Origin: Humibacter albus DSM 18994
Lineage (GTDB): Bacteria > Actinomycetota > Actinomycetes > Actinomycetales > Microbacteriaceae
Direction of reading: 5' to 3'
Length of the DNA: 64,000 nt
NCBI RefSeq assembly: GCF_000421825.1
Contig: NZ_ATXT01000011.1
Coordinates: forward strand, 676,446 to 740,445
Part shown: piece by piece, positions 35,803 through 44,000 of the stretch
Position numbering within the stretch: position 1 is the first letter of the stretch
How the letters are laid out: the number at the start of each line of letters is the position of its first letter
The notes under the pieces: model-generated
Seen by the model: only the letters and a program-made list of their open reading frames with translations
What the model was told of the DNA's origin: nothing
Database searches by the model: none
Position numbers and translations under genes: made by a program

Positions 35803-35825
35803 GATACCAACTCCGCCCGTCGCGC

Positions 35826-36344
35826 TCATGCCGGAACGAGCTGCACCCGGTACGTTCCGAGCAGCACTGCCGTGCCGGTCGGGACGGGTGTCGGCACACC
35901 GGGAGCGACGCCGGAGACCGAGCCGGCGGCATCCACCAGGCTGACGCCGTTCGTGGAATGCAGGTCGGTCACGCGGATGCCCGCGCCCGCGCTCTCGAGC
36001 ACGGCGTGCGTCTTCGAGACGCTCCGCGCCGGATCGTCGATCGGGAGCAGTCCGGCGCGCTGCCACGCGTCGAACCGCACCGGGTTTCGTCCGATGAGCA
36101 GGGCATCCCCGATCGGGACGCGCTCGCCCGTCGGCAGCACCGCGAGCCATGCGGCGGCGAGAGCGGCGAAGGCGGCCGTCGTCGGCGCCGGGGCCGGCGA
36201 CGGATTCGCGGGGGGCGGCGGGTTGAAGGCCGGCAGCGGCGAGCGCTGGGGCGTTACACGCTCGGTCTGCGTTCCGGTGTCGTGGCGCGGCGGCACGAGG
36301 CCCGGAGGCGGCGTGATGAAACCCGGCGTGTCCACCTGCGTCAC
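35826..36344 (-). CDS. FHA domain protein
   Basis: A 172-aa protein with a Pro-rich N-terminal half and a C-terminal forkhead-associated domain (ALLIGRNPVRF, VSKTHAVLES, LHSTNGVSL), the phosphothreonine-binding fold. The conserved Arg, Ser-x-x-His and Asn-Gly contacts are present. The start is GTG at 36344, overlapping the upstream transglutaminase-like stop by one base (TAGTG), so it is the coupled last gene of the surface array. It could read phosphorylation by the kinase encoded 20 kb upstream in the array. Confidence 0.85.
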   Translation of the reverse strand: MTQVDTPGFITPPPGLVPPRHDTGTQTERVTPQRSPLPAFNPPPPANPSPAPAPTTAAFAALAAAWLAVLPTGERVPIGDALLIGRNPVRFDAWQRAGLLPIDDPARSVSKTHAVLESAGAGIRVTDLHSTNGVSLVDAAGSVSGVAPGVPTPVPTGTAVLLGTYRVQLVPA

Positions 36345-38719
36345 TATACCGACGACGTGCGACCGGGCCGCGCGAGGCGGTAATCCGAGAAGCGGCGCCG
36401 CAACCAGCCCGCGCCGTTCGCGGCCACCGCCGCGGCGGAATCGGCGCGGCGCCACAGCGAACCGGCGCGATCGTCCGCGACGATGGTGCCGTCGAACACC
36501 GCGGCGTCGATCTCACCGGCCAGCGAGGAGAGTCCGCCTTCGGGCACTGGTAGCTGTTGCGCCGCGCACTGCCGCTCGAGCTCGGCCGCGATCTGCCGCC
36601 TCGTCGCCTTCGTCGGCGGGGCGAGTCCGAGCTCGGCGTACCGATCGAGAAGCTCATCCCAGGCTCCGGCTGCGGCGCTGTCGCCCGTGCCGCCTCTGCG
36701 CCGGCGTCGCCGAGCGCGTTTGCGCGCCGCCACGATGAGGAACGGCACGACGAAGACGAGCACCAGGAGCAGGACGCCGCCCGCCGCGTAATACGCCCAG
36801 ACCGGGATCACGAACGCGTGGTCGGCGTCTTTCTTCTTCTTCTGCGCCTCGTCCTGCGTCTTCACCGGGGTGAGCAGATCATCTGTCTTGTGCTTCGTCT
36901 CCGGCGGCTGCCGCACCTGCGGTTGCGGCTCGATCTTGGGCTTCGTGGTCTGCTCGTTCGGGGCATCCGTCTTGTCGGGGGTCGGGAAGAACGGCACCCA
37001 ACCCACGCCGTCGAACGGCACCTCCACCCACGCCGTCATGTCGCCACCGGTGACGCTCGTCGTGCTCGATGAATCACCGACGCTCGGCGCGAAGCCCATG
37101 ACGACCCGGGCCGCGAAGCCGAGGTGACGAGCCATCAGCGCGAACACTGTCGCGTACTGTTCCTCGTCTCCCACCATCGGCGATCGTGTGAGCAGATCGG
37201 TGATGCGATCGGCGCCCTCGCCTGCCCGAGACGGCACGGAATCCGAGGCGCGGCCGTGGCTGAGGTAGCCCAGCTTCTTCAGCGAGCGCTCGACGCTGCG
37301 GAGTCTGCCGATGGCGCTGTCGCCGTTCCCGGCGTACTCGTCCGCTTTCTGGCCGACGATGTCGGGGATGCCGGTCACCTGCGACGTCGAGACGTTCGCC
37401 ACGGCCACGTCCTTCAGCGCCGTGTCGCTGGGCACCTTCTGCGCGGTGGCCTCGATCGTGTACCGCATCCCGGATGAGACGCCCGTCATCACAGCAGCGG
37501 AGCCGGACTGCACGTTCACGCGCATACCGCGGGCGTCGCCGCCTGCACCCGCTCCCTGAAACGACAGTGCCTGCGCGTAACCGAGAGTCGGGAGCCAGAC
37601 GTCGTCGTACCCGTCTATCGTCACCGTGGCGCGCGTGGTCGTCGAGCCGGTGAACAGTCGTGGAGCAGGTATCTCGCGTCCGTACAGCTCGAAGGCTCCA
37701 CTCGCCCCGCCCTGCCCCCGGGGGCTGGTCACACTCCAGACGACTCCGTCGTAGCTGTCCATCGCGGCCAGCCGCACGCGTTGACCATCGTGCAGACCAG
37801 TGATTGTGAAGAGCTTCGTCTTCTCCAGCTGCTTGGTGTACTTGCGGAAGCCGGCGAGCGGCGCGGGGTAGTCCAGCGGATCGAAGGGCGGCTGCACCTC
37901 GTCGCGCACGACGATGCGCGACGACGAGGAGGGGTGTGCCAGCACCCCGGTGAGCGTCCCCACCGCCACGGCGGCCACGACCACGATCGCGCCGCCCGTG
38001 ATCGCCGTGCGCGTCAGCCCGGCGTCGCGCGCCGCGGACGGGTGCGCGGTGCGCGCACACCAGCCCAGCCAGATCAGGGCGATCGCCCCGAACGCCACAC
38101 CGCGCGTGCCGGCGAAGAAGGGCTCCCGGGTGCCGAGCAGGATCGTGGCGAGGAACACGGCCGCGGGTCCCGCCAGGCCGAGGACGACACGAAGGACCCA
38201 GGTGCGGCCGGTCGGGCCGAGGCGGACGAGCGCCGTCACCGAGAACGCGGACCCGAACCAAGCTGCGACATAAGGCAGCACACTCACAGCCGGAGGCGCC
38301 TCGAGCGGAGTGTGCAGCGTCACGGCATCACGCCAGCCGAAGACCGTACCGCTCGCCAGATCGGAGAGACTGTCGAGCGTGGGAACCGCGCCGGCGATGC
38401 TCTCGCCGGGAAGAGCGCAGGCGGTGCCGAACACGAAGTAGGCGGCGATCGCGAGGGCGACGGCCGCGACGAGCGGAAGCTTCAGCAGACGTGCGAGAAC
38501 CGCCGCACCACCACCGACGAGGAGGCCGCCGCCGGCCGCGACGAGAGATGTCGCGCCGAACGCCGGCACGAAGCCCGCGGCCGCGATCGCGACGAGCACC
38601 AGCACGACGAGGACGTCGCCCCAGACCGGCCGTGCGGCAATCCCGATCCCGTCGGACGCCGGCGCGGGCGGGGAACGCCGCACGGTTCTGCGCGGCAGAC
38701 CCGCATCGAGTCCCGTCAT
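36344..38719 (-). CDS. membrane transglutaminase-fold protein A, catalytic triad lost
   Basis: A 791-aa protein with about seven hydrophobic N-terminal helices, an extracytoplasmic transglutaminase-like domain, a Lys/Pro-rich linker, a C-terminal helix (VIPVWAYYAAGGVLLLVLVF) and a basic tail. The positions of the triad read GDEEQYATVF (Glu for Cys), MTAWVEV (Thr for His) and WVPFFPTPD (Phe for Asp), so it should not be a working transglutaminase. ATGA overlap with the DUF58 gene fixes the start at 38719. Its closest paralogue in the window is the protein at 46694-49030. A structural or scaffold role in envelope assembly is inferred. Confidence 0.85.
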   Translation of the reverse strand: MTGLDAGLPRRTVRRSPPAPASDGIGIAARPVWGDVLVVLVLVAIAAAGFVPAFGATSLVAAGGGLLVGGGAAVLARLLKLPLVAAVALAIAAYFVFGTACALPGESIAGAVPTLDSLSDLASGTVFGWRDAVTLHTPLEAPPAVSVLPYVAAWFGSAFSVTALVRLGPTGRTWVLRVVLGLAGPAAVFLATILLGTREPFFAGTRGVAFGAIALIWLGWCARTAHPSAARDAGLTRTAITGGAIVVVAAVAVGTLTGVLAHPSSSSRIVVRDEVQPPFDPLDYPAPLAGFRKYTKQLEKTKLFTITGLHDGQRVRLAAMDSYDGVVWSVTSPRGQGGASGAFELYGREIPAPRLFTGSTTTRATVTIDGYDDVWLPTLGYAQALSFQGAGAGGDARGMRVNVQSGSAAVMTGVSSGMRYTIEATAQKVPSDTALKDVAVANVSTSQVTGIPDIVGQKADEYAGNGDSAIGRLRSVERSLKKLGYLSHGRASDSVPSRAGEGADRITDLLTRSPMVGDEEQYATVFALMARHLGFAARVVMGFAPSVGDSSSTTSVTGGDMTAWVEVPFDGVGWVPFFPTPDKTDAPNEQTTKPKIEPQPQVRQPPETKHKTDDLLTPVKTQDEAQKKKKDADHAFVIPVWAYYAAGGVLLLVLVFVVPFLIVAARKRARRRRRRGGTGDSAAAGAWDELLDRYAELGLAPPTKATRRQIAAELERQCAAQQLPVPEGGLSSLAGEIDAAVFDGTIVADDRAGSLWRRADSAAAVAANGAGWLRRRFSDYRLARPGRTSSV

Positions 38720-40023
38720 CGCCCGGCCCTCCCCAGGAGCGAGACGAGCTCCTCGAGGCGCCCCAGTTCCACGACAGTGACCGAGCCGGTACGCCGCAGT
38801 GCGGCATCGCCGTTCGCGACGCATCGCACGGCGATCACCTTCGTTTCTGCACCGTACAGCGCACCGAGAGCGCCGATCTCGGCAGACGTCGCCGCGGATC
38901 CGACGAAGAGCACCACCAGGCTCGGTGCGGGGCCGAACGTGCCGACGGTGCGGGCGAACTCGCGCAGGCCGGCGTGCCGGGCATCCGTTCGCTCGACGCG
39001 ACAGGCGTCGTCGAGGAGCGTCACGGCGGTGCGATCACGCAGTCGGCCGCCCTGCCACCACGCTTGCATCGGCGTCTCCTCGCGCACAATGGCGACACCG
39101 ACCGACGCGAACGCCGACACGGCGAGTTCGAACTCCTCCTCCGAGGCGAAGTGAGATCGTTCGGTCGCCATCAGGAGAAGGGCCTGCGCCCGTCGCGTCT
39201 CTTGGTACTGGCGCACCATGAGGCGCCCCGTGCGCGCGGACGTGCGCCAGTGCACGTTCCGGATGTCGTCGCCCGGCTCGTACGCACGCAGCGCGTGGAA
39301 CGCCAGGTCGTTGTCGGTGAGCGTCGCGGTCGTGCGGCCCTCCAGGTCGTGCACGAGCCCGTCGCTGCTGGAGCCGATGCGCACGGTGCGGGGATGCACG
39401 TACAGTTCGATCCGTTCGGTCCAAGCGGTCGCGTGTCGCACCATTCCCAATTGGTCGCCGCGCACCGAGGTGGCGGGTCCGGTGACGATGACCGCGCGCC
39501 GCTGTGTCGGCACGGCGAACAGATACTCGTCGTCGCTGCCGGGAGCGAGCCTGGGCACGATGAACTCGGCTCGGCCGGCGCCCACCGGCAGCTCGATGCG
39601 AGTGGGGAGCACGGGCCTGGCGCCCGTATTGCGCACCGACATCGTGCCCATCGCCCGCCCTCCCGCTGTCACCCGGCGCGGCTCGAGACCGATGCCCACG
39701 TCATAGGACGTGCGCCCGATCAACGCGAACAGTGCGACCAGAAAAGCTGCTCCGGCCGTGGCTCCCAGAAAGACGAGTTCCGCCCAGCCGAAGACGACGC
39801 CCAGCACGAGCCCGACGAGAGCGGTGACCACGATCACGCAGCCGATGGGTGTCACGACGCGCGCCGCGGTCACGGCGCCCCGCGCGGCACCGTCGAGCGT
39901 GCGGCGCACCGAGGCGGTGGCCGCCGACGCGGCGCTCTCAGTCGCCGTGCCCAGCTCGCGCAGGACATACGCGCTCTGCGACCGGGTGTCTGTGGTCGTC
40001 TCGGACTCTGTGGTCGTGCTCAC
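38716..40023 (-). CDS. DUF58 domain protein A
   Basis: A 435-aa protein with two N-terminal transmembrane helices (about residues 55-110, the second including WAELVFLGATAGAAFLVALF) and the DUF58 signature EPGDDIRNVHWRTSARTGRLMVRQ. It lies between a MoxR gene (10 bp upstream) and the transglutaminase-fold gene (ATGA overlap). It is clearly paralogous to the protein at 49027-50319, sharing the NVHWR(T/S)SARTG(R/Q)LMVRQYQETRR stretch. The biochemical function is unknown; such proteins work with MoxR ATPases. Confidence 0.88.
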   Translation of the reverse strand: MSTTTESETTTDTRSQSAYVLRELGTATESAASAATASVRRTLDGAARGAVTAARVVTPIGCVIVVTALVGLVLGVVFGWAELVFLGATAGAAFLVALFALIGRTSYDVGIGLEPRRVTAGGRAMGTMSVRNTGARPVLPTRIELPVGAGRAEFIVPRLAPGSDDEYLFAVPTQRRAVIVTGPATSVRGDQLGMVRHATAWTERIELYVHPRTVRIGSSSDGLVHDLEGRTTATLTDNDLAFHALRAYEPGDDIRNVHWRTSARTGRLMVRQYQETRRAQALLLMATERSHFASEEEFELAVSAFASVGVAIVREETPMQAWWQGGRLRDRTAVTLLDDACRVERTDARHAGLREFARTVGTFGPAPSLVVLFVGSAATSAEIGALGALYGAETKVIAVRCVANGDAALRRTGSVTVVELGRLEELVSLLGRAGR

Positions 40024-40033
40024 GCCTCGGCGC

Positions 40034-41002
40034 TCACGCGGCGCGATACGCCGGCGGGTTGACCGTCGCGACGGCGCGATCGACGATGTCGTCGGCGCTG
40101 ACCCCGGAGAACTCCGCCTCGGGGTCCACTATCACGCGGTGGGCCAGAACCGGAACTGCCAGCTCCCGCACGTCGTCGGGCGTCACGTACGTGCGCCCTG
40201 CGGCGATCGCCCACGTCTTCGCGGCGCGCGCCAGAGCGAGCGCGCCACGAATGCTCACGCCGAGCGCGGCATCCTTGTCGGAGCGCGTTGCGCTCACCAA
40301 CTCGCTCAGGTAGCCCATCACCGCGCCGTCGGCGTGCACGTCGGCCGCCAGCTGCGCCATCGTCGTCACCGAGTCAGCGGCGATGATCGCCGACACCGAG
40401 GCGGCTCGTGCGCGGTTCGACGACTCCATCAGGAGCCGGACCGTGGTGTCGTGATCGGGGTATCCCAACGACGTCTTGATCAGGAAACGGTCGAGCTGCG
40501 CCTCCGGCAGCGTGTAGGTGCCCGCCTGCTCGATGGGGTTCTGCGTGGCGATGACCATGAAGGGACTGCCCACCGGGTGGCTCGTGCCGTCGACGGTGAC
40601 GATGCCCTCCTCCATCACCTCGAGCAGCGCGGACTGCGTCTTCGGCGAGGCGCGGTTGATCTCGTCGGCGAGCACGACCGACGCGAAGATGGGCCCGGGG
40701 TGGAACTCGAACCGCCCGTTCGACTGGTCGTAGATGGTCACGCCGGTGACATCGGAAGGCAGTAGATCCGGAGTGAACTGAATACGCGACTGAGTGCCCT
40801 GAATGGTGTTCGCCAGAGCCTTCGCCAGCACCGTCTTGCCCGTGCCAGGCACGTCTTCCAGCAGCACGTGGCCGCCGGAGAGCATCGCCGTCACGACGAG
40901 ACGGATCGCGTGTTCCTTGCCCAGGATCGCCTTGTCGACGTTCCCGACCAACTGCCCGAAGGCGCCCGCGAACCAGGTCGCCTGTTCCTGTGTCACTGCC
41001 AT
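40034..41002 (-). CDS. MoxR-family AAA+ ATPase
   Basis: A 322-aa AAA+ ATPase with Walker A EDVPGTGKTV, Walker [21 protein letters not shown], sensor 1 IATQNP and lid segment GVSIRGALALARAAKTW. The start ATG 41002 has AAAGGAG 8 nt upstream. It lies between the giant surface protein gene and the DUF58 gene. The second surface block (46.7-55.7 kb) lacks a MoxR gene, so this ATPase may serve both. Confidence 0.93.
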   Translation of the reverse strand: MAVTQEQATWFAGAFGQLVGNVDKAILGKEHAIRLVVTAMLSGGHVLLEDVPGTGKTVLAKALANTIQGTQSRIQFTPDLLPSDVTGVTIYDQSNGRFEFHPGPIFASVVLADEINRASPKTQSALLEVMEEGIVTVDGTSHPVGSPFMVIATQNPIEQAGTYTLPEAQLDRFLIKTSLGYPDHDTTVRLLMESSNRARAASVSAIIAADSVTTMAQLAADVHADGAVMGYLSELVSATRSDKDAALGVSIRGALALARAAKTWAIAAGRTYVTPDDVRELAVPVLAHRVIVDPEAEFSGVSADDIVDRAVATVNPPAYRAA

Positions 41003-41076
41003 GGTCTGTCTCCTTTGTGAATTGACGTGTTCGTCGCGTTCCGCCGGCGGTGCGCGACTCGCGCGACCCGTCGGTC

Positions 41077-44000
41077 TCAGTTGTTCAGCCCGACGCCCCA
41101 GCCGGTGGACGACATCGAGTTCCACGTGGCACCCGACACCGACGGCGTCTTCGTGAGCGCGCCGGTGATCTTCACGGCGATGTCCCAGCCGCTCACGGCG
41201 TTGTTGACGGTACCCGTCAAGCAGTAGTGCCCGGCGCCGGAGAGATGTACCGACACCGTGCCCTGGCTGCTGAACGCGTTCCCGTTGTAGAGGGCGGTGA
41301 GCTTGTACGTGCCGCTCGCGAAGTCGCTGAACTTGATGCAGATGATGTGCCCGGCCACGTACGCACTCGTGCCGCCCTTGGCGACCGACACCGTGGGCGG
41401 CGGATTCGTCACGGTGATGGTGTTGGATGCCCGTGCCGAGCTGTACGAGTTGCTTCCGGCGTTGTAGGTGCGCACCTGGAACGAGTAGTTGCCGGCGGCC
41501 TTGTTCTTGACCGCAACGCTCAGCTTCGTGCCCGCCGAGGTCCAGCCGCCGCTGTTGAGCTTGTACTCGTACCGGTAGGAGCCGCCGCCGGTGCTCGACG
41601 ACTTGCCCCAGCTGAGCGTGAGGGTCGCCGGCGCGTGCCCGCTCGAGGAGATCTGCGCGCTAGAGGGCGTCGACGGCTTGCCGTACGGCGTACGCGAGGC
41701 GCTGGCGGCCGAGTATGCGCTCCAGCCGTCCGCGTTGTAGGCCTGCACCTTGAACGTATACGCCGTGCCGTTGGTGAGACCGTCGATCTTGGCGGAGAGA
41801 TTGGTGCCCGTGGTCATCGTCTTCGCCGCGCTGCCGCCCTTGAGCGCCTCCACGCGGTACTGCGTGATGTTCTTACCGTTGTCGGCCGGCGCCTTGAACG
41901 TGACGCTCACGTAGCCGTCGCCCGAGCCCGAGATCGCCGGCGTACCGGGCGTGCTCGGCTTGTCGTGGATGACGACCGTCGCCGTTCCGGTGACGTTGCG
42001 GGTGGAGTCCTTGGTGGCATCCTGCACCGTGTACGTGATGGTGGCCGTGCCGGTTGCCGAGCCCGAAGGCACGCTCAGCGACAGGGTGGACGTGGTGAAC
42101 GTGGGCTGGGGCACGCTCTTGGGCGCGCTGGAGAGCTTGGCGCCCACGATCTTGAGGGATGTCGAGAACGGGTTGTCCCAATACTTCGCGGCGACGGCAT
42201 CGAGCGTGACCGTCTTGCCGCGCATCGTGTTCGTGCTCGGTGATGCCTTCTGCACGGCCTTCGGTTTCGTCGAGCTGACCACGTTGACCAGCACGGTTCC
42301 CGGAACGGTGATCGATCCCGAATCCAGCGTGAAGGTGAGCTTGATCGCCGACTTGGTCGGTTTGGCGGTGGTGCCCGCCGAAACCGTCAGCTTCGAGCCC
42401 GAGAGCGCGGCCTTGATGTCGGAGGACGGGTTCTTCAGCCCGGTGTACGTGATCTTCTTCAGCACCGCGTCGTTCGGATGGTAGGTCGAGGATCGCAGGT
42501 CGATGGTCTGCGCCGCATCGCTCGCCCCGACCGTCATCGTGTAGGTCGTGAACGTGGGCGCGACGTCGGACTGGTCCTCGCGCCCGACGGTGAGCTGGAA
42601 CGTGAGCTTCGTCAGGCGATCGCTCTTCGCGCCCTCTTCTTTGCCATCGTCGACGGTGAACGTCACGGTGGCAGGGCCGCGGAAGTCTTTCTTCGCCGTG
42701 AACGAGATGGACTTCTCGTTCGTGCCGCTCGCGCTGCCGCCGGTGGCGGTCGCCCCGCTCACGATGGTCGCGGCGCGCCCCGACGGCACTGTCACGATGT
42801 CTGACAGGCTCCAACTGCGCGAGCCGTTCATGTCGACGAACTGCGGCGCCAGCCCCGACTTGAGGTGCGGCGGCGGCGTGGTCTTGGGCTCCTTCGTCGG
42901 CTTCGGGGTGCTTGTCTGACGAGGTGTGGCTGACGGCTTCGGCGTGTTCTTCGTGGGCTCGGGTGTCGGGCTCGCCTTCGGAGTGCGGTTCTGCACGTTC
43001 GCCGGATCGTCGGCCTTGGCGGCTTTCGCCGGTCGCGGTGGAACGATGATGAACGCGCCGCCGCTCAGTCCCGTCTGCTGGTCGGTCACCCGGTAGGCGA
43101 CGGTCGTGCGCTTGTCGCTCAGCGCGACGATGACGTCGCCGTCTTGCACGTGGGCCTGCTTCGCCCCCTGACCGGTCACGGAGACCTTGAGCTGCGAGGC
43201 GAGCCCGGAGGGGTTGTACGCCCCAGCGAGCGCGTCGACGCTGAGTGTGCTGCGCCCCTTGGCCTTGTCGATCACGTGGTCGACCGCCGTGGGCGGCTGC
43301 TCCTTCGCCTTGTCGGTGACGACCACCTGGATGACCGCGCTCGCCTGTCCGCCCTGACCGTTCGTGATGGTGTAGCGGGCGAGGTAGGTGCCCTGCTTCT
43401 GCGGGGCCCGCACGACCACCAGCGAGCGGTGCACGGATGCCGTCAGTCCGGCATCCACGCTCCCCAGCTTCTTGAGAACCGAGATGACGAACCCGTTCGG
43501 ATCGGAATCGTTCGCGAGCGCCTGCACCGACGCCGTCTTTCCCGGCTTGACCTCCACCCGATCGTTCACGGCGATGGGCGGCGACGCCGTGGCGGGGCGC
43601 GGGATCACTCCGACCCGCACGGCACCGACGGCCTTCGCGCCGAGCGCGTCGGTGACCTTGTAGGTGAACTCGTCAGTGCCGGACGAACCGGGATACGCCT
43701 CGTACGTGAAAGTGGTGCTCGTGGTCTTCACGATGCGGCCGAGCCGCGGGTCGGAACCGATGCCGGTGAACTGGACGGAGTCGCCGTCAGGGTCGATCTG
43801 AGACAGCGGAACCGTGACCGGAATAGCGGAGCCGGCAAAGGCGCGCACGGTGATCTGCTGCGGCCCCGGTACGCGGTTGTGCGCCTTGTCGAGAGCCGTC
43901 ACGTGGAACGTGAGGGTTCCGACGGCATGCTGACCGAACTCGTCACTGAGGCGGTAGTCCACGCTGTACTGTCCGGGCTTCACCGGTGCCTGATATCTCA